The notes: generated from the letters alone by a model not told the origin. Counted from the first letter of the stretch, positions 38,179-48,834 are shown. The stretch: DNA of 64,000 nt from Nocardioides cynanchi (GCF_008761635.1 NZ_CP044344.1:1178001-1242000); one strand, 5' to 3'. A program made the numbers and translations.

Positions 38179-40311
38179 TCACTTCGTCGCCTCCATCATC
38201 TGACGGAGCTCCTTCTTGAGGTCGTTGACCTCGTCGCGCAGCCGGGCGGCGAGCTCGAACTGGAGCTCGCCCGCGGCTGCCTTCATCTGGTCGGTGAGCT
38301 CCTGGATCAGTGAGGCGAGCTCGGCCGACGGCAGGCCGGCGAGGTCCTTGGCGTGGCCGCTGGAGTTCAGCTGGCCCAGCGCCGGCACCGGCTGGCCGAC
38401 CTTGAGCTTGACGCCACCCGCGCGACCCTTGGCCTCGGTGCCGGCCCAGGTCTGGAGCAGGGCCTGGGTGTCCTCACCCTCGCGGGCCAGCATCTCGGTG
38501 ATGTCGGCGATCTTCTTGCGCAGCGGCATCGGGTCGACGCCGCGCTCCTTGTTGTAGGCGACCTGCTTGGCCCGGCGCCGGTTGGTCTCGTCGATCGCCG
38601 AGGCCATGGACGGCGTGATCTTGTCGGCGTACATGTGCACCTGGCCCGACACGTTGCGCGCCGCGCGGCCGATGGTCTGGATCAACGACTTGTCGGAGCG
38701 CAGGAAGCCCTCCTTGTCGGCGTCGAGGATCGACACCAGCGACACCTCGGGCAGGTCGAGGCCCTCGCGGAGGAGGTTGATGCCGACCAGGACGTCGTAG
38801 TCGCCCAGGCGCAGGTCGCGCAGCAGCTCGATCCGCTTGAGGGTGTCGACCTCGGAGTGGAGGTAGCGGGTGCGAACGCCGGCGTCGAGCAGGTAGTCGG
38901 TGAGGTCCTCGGACATCTTCTTGGTCAAGGTGGTGACCAGGATCCGCTCGTTCTTCTCAGTGCGGACCCGGATCTCGTGGATCAGGTCGTCGATCTGGCC
39001 CTTGGTCGGCTTCACCACGACCTCGGGGTCGATCAGCCCGGTCGGCCGGATGATCTGCTCGACCACGTCACCGCCGACCTTGTCGAGCTCGTAGTTGCCC
39101 GGGGTCGCGGAGAGGTAGATCGTCTGGCCGATCCGCTCCAGGAACTCCTCCCACTTCAGCGGGCGGTTGTCCATCGCGCTGGGCAGCCGGAAGCCGTGGT
39201 CGACCAGGTTGCGCTTGCGCGACATGTCGCCCTCGTACATCCCCCCGACCTGCGGCACCGCGACGTGGGACTCGTCGATGACGAGGAGGAAGTCCTCCGG
39301 GAAGTAGTCGAGCAGGCAGTTGGGCGCGCTGCCGGGGCTCCGGCCGTCGATGTGCATCGAGTAGTTCTCGATGCCGGCGCAGGACCCGACCTGCCGCATC
39401 ATCTCCACGTCGTACGTCGTGCGCATCCGCAGGCGCTGTGCCTCCAGCAGCTTGCCCTGCTGCTCGAACGTGGCGAGCCGATCCTCGAGCTCGGTCTCGA
39501 TGCCGCGGATCGCCCGCTCCATGCGCTGCGGGCCCGCGACGTAGTGGGTGGCCGGGAAGACGTAGAGCTCCGGGTCGTCGGTGATCACCTCGCCGGTCAC
39601 CGGGTGCAGCGTCATCAGCCGCTCGACCTCGTCTCCGAAGAACTCCACCCGGACCGCGTGCTCCTCGTAGACCGGGAAGATCTCCAGGGTGTCGCCGCGC
39701 ACGCGGAAGGTGCCGCGGGTGAAGGTCATGTCGTTGCGGGTGTACTGGATCTCGACCAGCCGGCGCAGGATCGTGTCGCGGTCGTGGGTCTCGCCGACCT
39801 TGAGCCGGAGCATCCGGTCGACGTACTCCTGCGGGGTGCCGAGGCCGTAGATGCAGGAGACCGTCGACACCACGATCACGTCGCGCCGGGTGAGCAGCGA
39901 GTTGGTCGCGGAGTGCCGCAGCCGCTCGACCTCCTCGTTGATCGAGGAGTCCTTCTCGATGTAGGTGTCGGTCTGGGGGACGTAGGCCTCGGGCTGGTAG
40001 TAGTCGTAGTAGGAGACGAAGTACTCGATCGCGTTGTTGGGGAACAGCTGGCGCAGCTCGTTGGCGAACTGCGCGGCCAGCGTCTTGTTGGGCTGGAGCA
40101 CCAGCATCGGCCGCTGCACCTGCTCGGCCACCCACGCGATCGAGGCCGTCTTGCCGGTGCCGGTCGCGCCGAGCAGGACGACGTCCTGCTCACCGCCCTT
40201 GACCCGGCGCACGATCTCCTCGATCGCGGCCGGCTGGTCGCCCGAGGGCGTGTAGTCCGAGATCACCTCGAACGGCGCCACCCGGCGCTCCAGGTCGGTC
40301 ACTGGTCGCAT
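38179..40311 (-). CDS. uvrB: Excinuclease ABC subunit B
   Basis: UvrB (710 residues) is the helicase-like damage-verification subunit. It has Walker A GATGTGKT (near 48), the beta-hairpin segment [20 protein letters not shown] that clamps DNA, the DEXX box VIDESHV and the motif VI region [11 protein letters not shown]-terminal UVR domain ([18 protein letters not shown]) binds UvrC. The ATG at 40311 is 6 nt after TAGGCT, as in uvrC, so it is probably leaderless. Confidence 0.98.
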   Translation of the reverse strand: MRPVTDLERRVAPFEVISDYTPSGDQPAAIEEIVRRVKGGEQDVVLLGATGTGKTASIAWVAEQVQRPMLVLQPNKTLAAQFANELRQLFPNNAIEYFVSYYDYYQPEAYVPQTDTYIEKDSSINEEVERLRHSATNSLLTRRDVIVVSTVSCIYGLGTPQEYVDRMLRLKVGETHDRDTILRRLVEIQYTRNDMTFTRGTFRVRGDTLEIFPVYEEHAVRVEFFGDEVERLMTLHPVTGEVITDDPELYVFPATHYVAGPQRMERAIRGIETELEDRLATFEQQGKLLEAQRLRMRTTYDVEMMRQVGSCAGIENYSMHIDGRSPGSAPNCLLDYFPEDFLLVIDESHVAVPQVGGMYEGDMSRKRNLVDHGFRLPSAMDNRPLKWEEFLERIGQTIYLSATPGNYELDKVGGDVVEQIIRPTGLIDPEVVVKPTKGQIDDLIHEIRVRTEKNERILVTTLTKKMSEDLTDYLLDAGVRTRYLHSEVDTLKRIELLRDLRLGDYDVLVGINLLREGLDLPEVSLVSILDADKEGFLRSDKSLIQTIGRAARNVSGQVHMYADKITPSMASAIDETNRRRAKQVAYNKERGVDPMPLRKKIADITEMLAREGEDTQALLQTWAGTEAKGRAGGVKLKVGQPVPALGQLNSSGHAKDLAGLPSAELASLIQELTDQMKAAAGELQFELAARLRDEVNDLKKELRQMMEATK

Positions 40312-40317
40312 GCGGCC

Positions 40318-40323
40318 AGCCTA
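40318..40323 (-). promoter_or_regulatory. Putative leaderless -10 element of uvrB
   Basis: Minus strand TAGGCT, six bases before the uvrB ATG. It has the same hexamer and spacing as uvrC. Confidence 0.5.
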
Positions 40324-40379
40324 CGGGCGGCCACCGACAGCCCGGGGTTCGTGGCCCGGCACCGGCCGAATCGCGGTCC

Positions 40380-40861
40380 TCAGCGGAGCGGGACGAACGC
40401 GCTGTTCGCGGTCGTGCTGCGTCGCCGCCGGCTCTGGACCTGCCTCCTGCTCCTCGCCCTCGTCGATGGGGTCGCGATCCGGGGGTCCGGATCGTCGCTC
40501 CTCGGTGCCGTGGTCTTCGCCCCGGGCTGGACCGCCCTCGTCGCCGGAGCCACGCTGGCGCTCCTGTACGCCGTCACCCGGTCGTGGAACCACCAGGCGC
40601 CGTACCGGTCCCCGGCACGCGTCGCCCGGAGCAGCACCGGACCCTCCCAGGACGTGTGCCCGGCCGCCCAGGGATGGGGCCCGTGCGGATGGTCGTGGAA
40701 GGTGAACGGCGTCCCGGGACGCAGGAGCGTGACCAGCTCGTGCCCGTCGTCGGCGACGACGGTCTCCGGGTGGGTCAGCCAGTCCTGCCCGTGCAGCACT
40801 CGTGGAGGACGATCGTCGACCCCGGCTCGCAGATCCGGTCACCGTAGCGATCGGAGGGCAT
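40380..40861 (-). pseudogene. Frameshifted, 3'-truncated DUF402 family gene
   Basis: From the ATG at 40861 the frame reads to STIVLHEC and then stops at 40775. The next frame continues the family sequence as LHGQDWLTHPETVVADDGHE and RPGTPFTFHDHPHGPHPW up to RYGAWWFHD (about 40590). One extra G near 40799 would join them as VLHEVLHGQDW, as expected of DUF402 proteins. After WWFHD the usual WYVNF-type ending is absent and the frame runs into unrelated arginine-rich sequence. So it carries a one-base deletion plus loss of the C-terminal half. Confidence 0.65.
40414..40590 (+). other. Plus-strand hydrophobic ORF fragment abutting the DUF402 remnant
   Basis: A GTG-initiated frame encodes an arginine cluster (LRRRRLW) and two hydrophobic helices, TCLLLLALVDGVAIRG and VVFAPGWTALVAGATLALL. 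It then meets the reversed DUF402 sequence at the point where that family's homology stops. It looks like the 5' part of a small membrane protein gene cut by rearrangement. No ribosome-binding site is visible; expression is doubtful. Confidence 0.3.
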
Positions 40862-40871
40862 CCGTGCTCCA

Positions 40872-41417
40872 ATGCCGCGCATGGACGACCTCGGCGCGAC
40901 CAACCGCTGGACCGCCGACCGGTCGTCGGCACGGAGCGCGGCCACGGCGCTGCTGGTCCAGGAGCTGCGCCGCGGCCGCATCCTCGTCCTCGGCGGTGTG
41001 CTCACCGTGGGGCTGATGCTGGCGCTGCTGACCGCCGGTCGAACCGACGAGGACCACGACCCGCTCCTCGCGCTCCTCTTCTCGGTGGCACTGATCGGCG
41101 CGCTCGTCCTGTGTGCCGTCGGCTTCGCCCACTGGCAGCGACTGCGGGTGATGCACCGGCAGCTGCCTTGCGGGCTCGAGTTCGAGTCGCAGTTCGGTCC
41201 GGACTTCGTGGTGGTCCGACGGCAGTGGTCGGAGTCCACGCTCGCGTTCGACGGGTTCTCCGACGTCCACGTCGTGCACGGCTGGGTGCTGCTGCGCAAC
41301 CGGCAGACCCGGGTGCAGGCGATGCTCCCCCAGGAGCTGTTCCCGCCCCACGACCTGGCCCGCTTGCGCGTGGTGATCGCGGGGTACCAGCCGCGCGAGG
41401 CGGAGGCGGAGGACTAG
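40872..41417 (+). CDS. YcxB-like membrane protein
   Basis: The 181-residue protein (178 if the ATG at 40881 is used) has two transmembrane helices (about 40-56 and 68-88). A YcxB-like C-terminal domain follows: STLAFDGFSDVHVVHGWVLLRN...LPQELFP, a pattern shared by small PH-like membrane proteins of unknown role. Its TAG stop shares CTAG with the convergent lipoprotein gene. Confidence 0.72.
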   Translation: MPRMDDLGATNRWTADRSSARSAATALLVQELRRGRILVLGGVLTVGLMLALLTAGRTDEDHDPLLALLFSVALIGALVLCAVGFAHWQRLRVMHRQLPCGLEFESQFGPDFVVVRRQWSESTLAFDGFSDVHVVHGWVLLRNRQTRVQAMLPQELFPPHDLARLRVVIAGYQPREAEAED

Positions 41418-41746
41418 CCGCGACGACGGCTGGCCGTGGCCGCGCCGCGGCTCCCGCCGAGGACGCTGCCGAAGACGAACGAGGCGCCGAGGACGAAGCC
41501 GGTGTCGTACCAGCCGCCGTTGTTGTGCACCTCGTAGATGCCCACGCTGCTGTTGAACCACGAGATGATCAGGCTGACCGGCAGGATGAAGCCGTGCCAC
41601 AGGCCGGGCCAGAAGCCCGCCAGGTCCTGCCCCGTGCCGGCCACGTCGTTGCTGCCGGCACACCCCGTGAGCACCACCAGCAGGGCCACGGTCAGGGCGG
41701 CCACGGCCGGTCGGCGGAGCGAGCGCCAGGGTTTCGGTTCGGTCAT
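41414..41746 (-). CDS. Conserved small lipoprotein with membrane segments
   Basis: The 110-residue protein has a lipobox (VVLTGC), then FWPGLWHGFILPVSLIISWF, the well-conserved SVGIYEVHNNGGWYDTGFVLG and a second hydrophobic stretch. Similar small proteins recur in actinobacteria and some Firmicutes without known function. The stop overlaps that of the convergent gene at CTAG. Confidence 0.75.
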   Translation of the reverse strand: MTEPKPWRSLRRPAVAALTVALLVVLTGCAGSNDVAGTGQDLAGFWPGLWHGFILPVSLIISWFNSSVGIYEVHNNGGWYDTGFVLGASFVFGSVLGGSRGAATASRRRG

Positions 41747-41818
41747 GTGTCCATCAGATCGCCGTCCCGGTCCGCCGACCAGATCGGAAGGTCCCGGCCT
41801 TGTGGGTAGCGTGGCGCC

Positions 41819-43078
<1,260 letters not shown>

Positions 43079-43099
43079 CCGCCGCCCGACCGCTGAGCC

Positions 43100-44038
43100 T
43101 CAGGGGGCGTGCGGGATGTCGATGATCGAGCTCAGCTGGAGTGCCTTGGCCTTGTCGCCCTTGACCTTGAGCCGTCCCTTGAGCACCCCCAGCACCGGGT
43201 TGAGGTGACCGGTGGCCAACCGCAGGTAGTCGTGACCCTCGCAGGTGATCGTGGCGTCACGCTCGCCGCCGGCGTCGCCGGTCTCGACCGTGGCCACGCC
43301 CTCGTGCACGCGGACGACGTACCGCTCGATCTCGCCGCTCGGGTTGCCCAGCAGCCGGAACCCGATGGTCAGGTCGACCCCCCTGGCCTTGCGCTCGTTC
43401 ACGAACTCCGGCAGCCGCCGGAAGATCTCATCGAGCACCACGTGCCGGAAGCCCGAGCGCATCACGCTGCGCAGGTGAGCAGCAGGCACGCTGCCCAGCG
43501 CGGTCGCGACGTCGACGGGGTCCAGCAGCCGCGGGTCGACCGCCACCCGGCCGGTGCCCGGAACCCGGAAGATGCCGCCGATCCCGAGGGCGAGGTCGGC
43601 GTCGCCCTCGATGTCGAGGTGACCGGCGAGGTAGAGGAGGCCGGCGTTGGCCTCACCGCTGACCAGCCGGAGGAACCGCACGAGGCTCGTGGTCATCACC
43701 ACGTCGACGGGCAGGTCGGCCCCCAGGTGCGGCCGCGGGGTCATCGCGCCGTTCACGAACTCCAGACCGTGCCGCTCCAGCACCTGCCGCCCCCGCACCA
43801 GGTCGAACCGGACGACGCCGTGCAGGCCGGCCAGTCGCTCGGGTACGGCGTACTCGTGCAGGCGCTCGACGATGCCCTCGACCGCGGCGGTGCGGACCTC
43901 GTCGCGGCCGACGAGGGCGAGCAGGACGTCGTCGGCGGTGGCATGGAGCGCGGCCACGAGGTCCTCGGGACCGACCGTCGCGAAGAAACGCCGGGCTGCG
44001 GACTCGTCGGCGTCGCGGAGTCCCACCAGAGCGGTCAA
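43100..44038 (-). CDS. Protein with two SCP2-like sterol/lipid-carrier domains
   Basis: The 312-residue protein has a C-terminal SCP2-like region (VVRVHEGVATVETG, DATITCEGHDYLRLATGHLNP and VLKGRLKVKGD) and a middle region with a second similar pattern (LLYLAGHLDIEGDADL). SCP2 domains bind fatty acyl-CoA or sterols. The start is TTG at 44038 with GGAGAGG upstream. A 17-bp palindrome matching the TetR operator at 48816 lies 40 bp upstream, so this gene probably belongs to that lipid regulon. Confidence 0.78.
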   Translation of the reverse strand: MTALVGLRDADESAARRFFATVGPEDLVAALHATADDVLLALVGRDEVRTAAVEGIVERLHEYAVPERLAGLHGVVRFDLVRGRQVLERHGLEFVNGAMTPRPHLGADLPVDVVMTTSLVRFLRLVSGEANAGLLYLAGHLDIEGDADLALGIGGIFRVPGTGRVAVDPRLLDPVDVATALGSVPAAHLRSVMRSGFRHVVLDEIFRRLPEFVNERKARGVDLTIGFRLLGNPSGEIERYVVRVHEGVATVETGDAGGERDATITCEGHDYLRLATGHLNPVLGVLKGRLKVKGDKAKALQLSSIIDIPHAP

Positions 44039-44077
44039 CGCCGGCCCGCCTCTCCTCGCTCGACCGGAGCCGAGATC

Positions 44078-44094
44078 TGTAACTCGGAGTTACA
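44078..44094. promoter_or_regulatory. 17-bp palindromic operator upstream of the SCP2 gene
   Basis: TGTAACTCGGAGTTACA is a perfect inverted repeat around one central base, between the AlkA-type gene stop and the SCP2 start. It aligns base for base with TGCAACTCGCAGTTGCA before the TetR gene (shared pattern TGYAACTCGSAGTTRCA). Confidence 0.7.
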
Positions 44095-44096
44095 CC

Positions 44097-45005
44097 TTAT
44101 CCGGCGGGCAGGTGGGTGCGCGGCGCCATCCGGGGGCCATGTCGCGGCCGACCGCCGGCCAGGCCGTGGATCAGGAGCACGGCGCGGTTGCGCTGCGGCC
44201 GCCACGGCTCGAGGAACTCGCGGAGCTGGTCGTCGTCGAAGGCCTCGCCGGTCACGGCCCAGCCGATGTCCTTGGCGACGTGGTAGTCGCCGAAGCTGAC
44301 GGCGTCGGGGTCGCCGAACGCCCGGGACCGGACCTCGGCCGACGTCCACTCCCCCACCCCGGGCAGGCTGCGCAGCCTGGTGTCGGCGTCGTCAGGGGTC
44401 AGCCGCTCGAGGCTGTCGGCCACGGCGGCCGCGCGCACGAGGGTCCGCGAGCGGGCCGGGTCGACGTGCATCCTCAGCCACTCCCAGGACGGGACCAGCC
44501 GGATCGTCGCGGCGTCGGGCTGGACCCGGAGCCGCAGGTCGCCACCCGGGCCGGGTGCCGGCTCGCCGTACCGCCTGACCAGGGCCCGGAAGCCGGCGAA
44601 GGCCTCCTGGCCGGTCACCTTCTGCTCGAGGATCGCCGGCACCAGCGCCTCCCAGAGCCGATGGGTGGCCCCGAAGCGCACCCGGCGTCGGCGCCAGGCC
44701 TCGGCGACCAGGGGGTGCCGGTCGGCGTCGAAGCCGGTGTCGTCGTCGTCGGCCCCGAGCAGGGCGGGGACGTGCTCGAGCGCCCACTCCGCGCCCGGGC
44801 CCCACGCCCGGGCCAGGACGTCCGCGTCGGCTGTCCGCGCCGCGATCCGCAGGGTGACCGGCCCGGCCGGGGTGCGGATGCCGCGCCACACCTCACCACC
44901 CTCGGACCGGTAGGTCGGGTCGCCGGGCCCGCGCCGGAGCGGGCCGAGCAGCGCGGCGACCGAGAGCGGGAACCCGGGTCGCCACACCCGCTCTCCGGAC
45001 TCCAC
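44097..45005 (-). CDS. DNA-3-methyladenine glycosylase II (AlkA-type HhH-GPD)
   Basis: The 302-residue protein has an HhH-GPD glycosylase core: ALVPAILEQKVTGQEA (family helix), then LRSLPGVGEWTSAEV (the hairpin) and the catalytic Asp region DAVSFGDYHV. It should excise alkylated bases. Divergent from the tryptophan dioxygenase gene. The GTG at 45005 has TAGCCT 6 nt upstream, so a leaderless promoter is likely. Confidence 0.87.
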   Translation of the reverse strand: MESGERVWRPGFPLSVAALLGPLRRGPGDPTYRSEGGEVWRGIRTPAGPVTLRIAARTADADVLARAWGPGAEWALEHVPALLGADDDDTGFDADRHPLVAEAWRRRRVRFGATHRLWEALVPAILEQKVTGQEAFAGFRALVRRYGEPAPGPGGDLRLRVQPDAATIRLVPSWEWLRMHVDPARSRTLVRAAAVADSLERLTPDDADTRLRSLPGVGEWTSAEVRSRAFGDPDAVSFGDYHVAKDIGWAVTGEAFDDDQLREFLEPWRPQRNRAVLLIHGLAGGRPRHGPRMAPRTHLPAG

Positions 45006-45084
45006 GCGGTCAGGCTAGTCGGCGAGGCCGACATCCCGGCCGGACCGGGACCGCAGCCGTCGCGGCGCGACTAGGGTCGGCACC

Positions 45085-45939
45085 GTGAGCGACTCCAGCA
45101 ACCAACGCGGGCTCGAGGAGGGCATCGAGCGCGACTTCAGCCGCCAGATGTCGTACGGCGACTACCTCCGGCTCGACCTGCTGCTGTCAGCGCAGCGTCC
45201 GCTGAGCGACCCGCCCCAGCACGACGAGCTGCTCTTCATCATCCAGCACCAGACCTCCGAGCTATGGCTGAAGCTGCTGGTCCACGAGCTCCGCTCGGCG
45301 AGGGCACTGCTGGCCACCGACGACCTCTCGCCCGCGCTGAAACGGCTGGCCCGGGTCAAGCACGTCCAGCACGTGCTCACCGACCAGTGGTCGGTGCTGG
45401 CGACCCTGACCCCGTCGGAGTACGCCCTGATCCGCCCCTTCCTGGCGACCTCGTCGGGCTTCCAGTCGGCGCAGTACCGCGAGGTCGAGTTCCTGCTCGG
45501 CAACAAGAGCGCCGACATGGTCAAGGTCTTCTCCCACGACCCCGAGGCGCACGCAGCACTGACCACGCTGCTCTTCCAGCCGTCGCTGTACGACGAGCTC
45601 CTGGCCTACCTGTCGCGCCAGGGGTACGCCGTACCGGAGGAGTCGCTGCACCGCGACTGGTCCCGGCCCTACGTCTCGCAGCCGGCCCTGGTCGACATGT
45701 TCGCGGGGGTCTACGCCGCGCCCGAGGAGCACTGGGGCGTCTACGAGACCTGCGAGGAGCTGGTCGACGTCGAGGACAACTTCCAGGAGTGGCGGTTCCG
45801 GCACCTCCAGGTCGTGCAGCGCACGATCGGCCACAAGCAGGGCACCGGCGGCTCGTCCGGCGTCGACTTCCTGCGCCGGGCGCTCGACCTGACCTTCTTC
45901 CCCGAGCTGTACGCCGTCCGGTCGCGGATCGGCGACTGA
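45085..45939 (+). CDS. kynA: Tryptophan 2,3-dioxygenase
   Basis: The 284-residue heme dioxygenase opens the indole ring of L-tryptophan to N-formylkynurenine. Family landmarks are MSYGDYLRLDLLLSAQ, DELLFIIQHQTSELWLKLL (substrate pocket), the SGFQSAQYREVEFLLG block and GTGGSSGVDFLRR, which contacts the substrate. No kynureninase or formamidase gene is adjacent. The GTG at 45085 lies 7 nt after TAGGGT, suggesting leaderless translation. Confidence 0.95.
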   Translation: MSDSSNQRGLEEGIERDFSRQMSYGDYLRLDLLLSAQRPLSDPPQHDELLFIIQHQTSELWLKLLVHELRSARALLATDDLSPALKRLARVKHVQHVLTDQWSVLATLTPSEYALIRPFLATSSGFQSAQYREVEFLLGNKSADMVKVFSHDPEAHAALTTLLFQPSLYDELLAYLSRQGYAVPEESLHRDWSRPYVSQPALVDMFAGVYAAPEEHWGVYETCEELVDVEDNFQEWRFRHLQVVQRTIGHKQGTGGSSGVDFLRRALDLTFFPELYAVRSRIGD

Positions 45940-45982
45940 CCGCTCGGAGGCCAGTGTCGGAGGCCTCCGGCAGGATGGCTCC

Positions 45983-47539
45983 ATGCTGCTGCGCGACCTG
46001 GTCGAGACCTCGGGTGCCGTCGCCGGGACCCGCTCCCGGAAGGCCAAGGTCGCCGCGATCGCCGAGCGACTCGAGCGAGCCGGAGTCGACGAGCTGCCGG
46101 TGGTCACGGCCTACCTCGGCGGCACGATCCTCCAGCGCCGCACCGGGGTCGGCTTCCGCGGTCTCAGCGCTCTGCCTGCGCCGGCCTCCGACCCGACCCT
46201 GACCGCCCTGGCCGTGCACGAGACGCTCGACGAGCTCGCTGCGCTGGCCGGGCCCGGCTCCCAGGAGGCCCGGGCGTCGGGGGTCCGTGACCTGTTCGCG
46301 CGAGCCATGGCCGACGAGCAGCGCTGGCTGCGCGGGGTGATCACCGGCAACGTCCGCCAGGGTGCCCTCGACGCGCTGGTGCAGGAGGCCGTCGCGGCCG
46401 CATCCGGCGTGCGGCTGACGGCCGTGCGCCGAGCCGCGATGCTCGCGGGCGGCACGGTGCCGATCGTGGTCGCCGCGATGACCGGCGGCGAGGAGGCCCT
46501 GGCCGAGGTGGGCCTCGAGGTGGGCCGGCCGGTGCTGCCGATGCTGGCCTCCAGCGCCCCCGACGTCACGGCCGCGATGACCAAGGCGGGTGGCGGCCGG
46601 GTGGCCGTCGACGTGAAGCTCGACGGCATCCGGATCCAGGTCCACCGTCGGGGCGACGACGTGCAGATCGCGACCCGCAGCCTCGACGACATCACCGACC
46701 GGCTGCCCGAGGTGGTGGCCGTCGCGAGGTCACTGCCGGCGCGGGAGTTCGTGCTCGACGGCGAGGCCATCGCGCTCGACGATCGCGGCCGGCCGCGACC
46801 CTTCCAGGAGACCGCGTCCCGCACCGCCCAGCCCGACCGCGAGGGCGGTGTCGCGGTCACGCCGTACTTCTTCGATGTGCTCACCGTCGACGGCCGGGCA
46901 CTGCTGGACGCACCGGCGACCGAGCGGCTCGCCGCCCTCGACGCCCTGGTTCCCGAGCAGCACCGGGTGCCCCGTCTCGTCACCGACGACCCCGCCGCAG
47001 CCGAGGCCTTCGCCCGCGAGGCGATCGCGGCCGGCCACGAGGGCGTGGTCGTCAAGGGCCTCGACCTCGGCTATGCCGCCGGGCGCAGGGGCTCCGGCTG
47101 GGTCAAGGTCAAGCCGGTGCACACGCTCGACCTGGTGGTGCTCGCCGTCGAGTGGGGCAGCGGGCGCCGCGAGGGCTGGCTGTCCAACATCCACCTCGGC
47201 GCCCGCGACCCGTCGGGCGACGGCGGCGCGGGCGGGTTCGTGATGCTGGGCAAGACCTTCAAGGGGATGACCGACGAGATGCTGGCCTGGCAGACCGAGC
47301 GGTTCACCGACCTCGCCCTGGAGCCGAGCGAGATCCGGGCCCACTACGTCGTGAAGGTGCGACCCGAGCAGGTCGTCGAGATCGCCTTCGACGGTCTCCA
47401 GCGGTCCACCCGCTACCCCGGAGGGCTGGCGCTGCGCTTCGCCCGCGTCGTCCGCTACCGCGACGACAAGGGGCCGGACGAGGCCGACACCATCGAGACC
47501 GTCCGCGGCCTCGCCGGCGATGCCACACTGCCCACGTGA
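45983..47539 (+). CDS. ATP-dependent DNA ligase
   Basis: This 518-residue ligase has an N-terminal helical DNA-binding domain (1-190), the adenylation motif K212-L-D-G with VDVKLDGIRIQVHR, then FVLDGEAIAL, GVVVKGLD and the OB-fold segment GWVKVKPVHTLD. It corresponds to the stand-alone LigB/LigC-type ligases that actinobacteria carry besides NAD-dependent LigA, probably for repair. A small ORF overlaps its stop by GTGA. Confidence 0.93.
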   Translation: MLLRDLVETSGAVAGTRSRKAKVAAIAERLERAGVDELPVVTAYLGGTILQRRTGVGFRGLSALPAPASDPTLTALAVHETLDELAALAGPGSQEARASGVRDLFARAMADEQRWLRGVITGNVRQGALDALVQEAVAAASGVRLTAVRRAAMLAGGTVPIVVAAMTGGEEALAEVGLEVGRPVLPMLASSAPDVTAAMTKAGGGRVAVDVKLDGIRIQVHRRGDDVQIATRSLDDITDRLPEVVAVARSLPAREFVLDGEAIALDDRGRPRPFQETASRTAQPDREGGVAVTPYFFDVLTVDGRALLDAPATERLAALDALVPEQHRVPRLVTDDPAAAEAFAREAIAAGHEGVVVKGLDLGYAAGRRGSGWVKVKPVHTLDLVVLAVEWGSGRREGWLSNIHLGARDPSGDGGAGGFVMLGKTFKGMTDEMLAWQTERFTDLALEPSEIRAHYVVKVRPEQVVEIAFDGLQRSTRYPGGLALRFARVVRYRDDKGPDEADTIETVRGLAGDATLPT

Positions 47540-47934
47540 CCACCTTCGAGATGGCCCTGCGCACCGGCAACTGGGGACCCCTCCTCTACGAGCTCGCCCC
47601 GCACTCGCAGGCGGTGGTCGAGCTCGCACCCCAGGACCACCCGGGCGTCCTGGTCCGGTTCGTCGACGGGCTCCCCGCCGTGCCCCGCGAGCTCCTGGCC
47701 GACGACGTCCTCGACATCGTCGTGGTCGCCCCGAGCGGGAAGGTGTGCCTGCGGGTGACTCCGCCGGACGGGGCCGCCGAGGTGCCCCGTGGGCGTTCCG
47801 GGGAGGGATCCTGGGAGCTCCGGATCGAGTGCACGGGTCAACGGTCCCTCCACCTCTACTCGCTGACCGGTACGCCGTTCCCCACCGACGCCGAGCTGGA
47901 GGCGCTGGCAGCCTCGGTCGGCCCGACAGGCTGA
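47536..47934 (+). CDS. Hypothetical protein coupled to the DNA ligase gene
   Basis: A 132-residue protein. It starts at the GTGA overlap with the ligase, MTTFEMALRTGNWGPLLYEL (20 residues), and has no signal or membrane segment. I do not recognise a family. The coupling predicts co-expression with the ligase, but nothing in the sequence indicates DNA repair. Confidence 0.65.
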   Translation: MTTFEMALRTGNWGPLLYELAPHSQAVVELAPQDHPGVLVRFVDGLPAVPRELLADDVLDIVVVAPSGKVCLRVTPPDGAAEVPRGRSGEGSWELRIECTGQRSLHLYSLTGTPFPTDAELEALAASVGPTG

Positions 47935-47941
47935 CCGGCGC

Positions 47942-48151
47942 TCAGTCGCGTGCGGCGTTCCGCTCGCGGACGTAGGCGTCGGCCCACCGCTCGAGCCGCC
48001 ACACGGCGTACAGACCGACGACGATGCCGAGCGGGGTCAGCCAGAGCGAGACCGACACGATCGCATAGATCGCGCCGAGCAGCAGGAACGGCACCAGCCA
48101 GATCGGCGGCACGTCGTACCGCCGGCTCTCCCGCAGGGGCGTCGAGGCCAT
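47942..48151 (-). CDS. Small membrane protein
   Basis: The 69-residue protein contains a long hydrophobic hairpin (PPIWLVPFLLLGAIYAIVSV and LTPLGIVVGLYAVW) and a basic/acidic tail ending NAARD. It converges on the gene at 47536 with a 7-bp gap. An upstream in-frame start exists at 48211 but would overlap the next promoter. Function unknown. Confidence 0.6.
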   Translation of the reverse strand: MASTPLRESRRYDVPPIWLVPFLLLGAIYAIVSVSLWLTPLGIVVGLYAVWRLERWADAYVRERNAARD

Positions 48152-48228
48152 GACCGGAATGCTCGCACGGCCGCACGGAGGTGTCAGGTGCCCCGATAGA
48201 TTCGGCGGCACGAGCGAGGAGGACGACA

Positions 48229-48795
48229 GTGATCGAGCTGACCAGGGGCCAGGAGCTGGCGCTGGAGACCGACGACGGGCAGCCGCTGGTCCGGCTCCAG
48301 ATGGGGCTGGGCTGGGACAAGGAGCGCGGCGCCGGCTTCATCGGCACTGGCAAGCCCGACGTCGACCTCGACGCCACGGCCATCCAGTTCGCGGACGGCC
48401 GGCTCTTCGACATCGCGTTCTACAACCACCTGGAGACCCGCGACGGCTCGGTGGTCCACCTCGGTGACAACATCAGCGGCCGCGGCGAGGGCGACGACGA
48501 GCGGCTCACCGTCGACCTGGGGCGGGTCTACGCCAAGGTCGACACGATCCTCTTCCTGGTCAGCAGCTACCAGGGGCACACCCTGGACTGGATCGACAAC
48601 GCCTACTGCAGGCTTCTCGACGAGCGCGACGTCGAGCTGGCGCGGCTCACTCTGACCGACGGCACCCCGCGGACCGGCCTGGCGATGGCGAAGCTGTTCC
48701 GCGACGGCGACGGGTGGCGGCTGCGCGCGATCGGCGAGGGTGTGGCGGTCACCGTGCCGACCGAGTCGCTGGACCGGCTGACCCGCTTCCTCTGA
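48229..48795 (+). CDS. TerD family protein
   Basis: The 188-residue protein has the TerD pattern: LTRGQELALETDDGQPL, VRLQMGLGWD, a calcium-binding-like VDLDATAIQF and YNHLETRDGSVVHLGDN, closing VDTILFLVSSYQGHTLDWI. TerD proteins bind calcium and are linked to tellurite and phage/stress responses; single copies in actinobacteria have no clear assignment. The GTG start follows GAGGAGGACGACA. Confidence 0.88.
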   Translation: MIELTRGQELALETDDGQPLVRLQMGLGWDKERGAGFIGTGKPDVDLDATAIQFADGRLFDIAFYNHLETRDGSVVHLGDNISGRGEGDDERLTVDLGRVYAKVDTILFLVSSYQGHTLDWIDNAYCRLLDERDVELARLTLTDGTPRTGLAMAKLFRDGDGWRLRAIGEGVAVTVPTESLDRLTRFL

Positions 48796-48815
48796 GCGAC
48801 CTCGCAGCGACACGC

Positions 48816-48834
48816 GTGCAACTCGCAGTTGCAC
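48816..48834. promoter_or_regulatory. TetR autoregulatory operator
   Basis: GTGCAACT-CGC-AGTTGCAC is a perfect 19-bp inverted repeat lying 5 bp before the TACGAT hexamer (48840-48845) of the TetR gene, the usual place for an autorepressor site. It matches the palindrome at 44078 and a half-site at 50903. Confidence 0.75.

Noticed and set aside
40394-40408. CGAAC-N5-GTTCG about 80 bp upstream of uvrB, resembling a LexA box
   Set aside because: Spacing is five bases, not four, and the outer T and A are absent; LexA sites are strict about spacing.
43079-43099. CTGAG-C-CTCAG as a terminator between the PLD and SCP2 genes
   Set aside because: Only 5-bp arms; too weak to call without further support.
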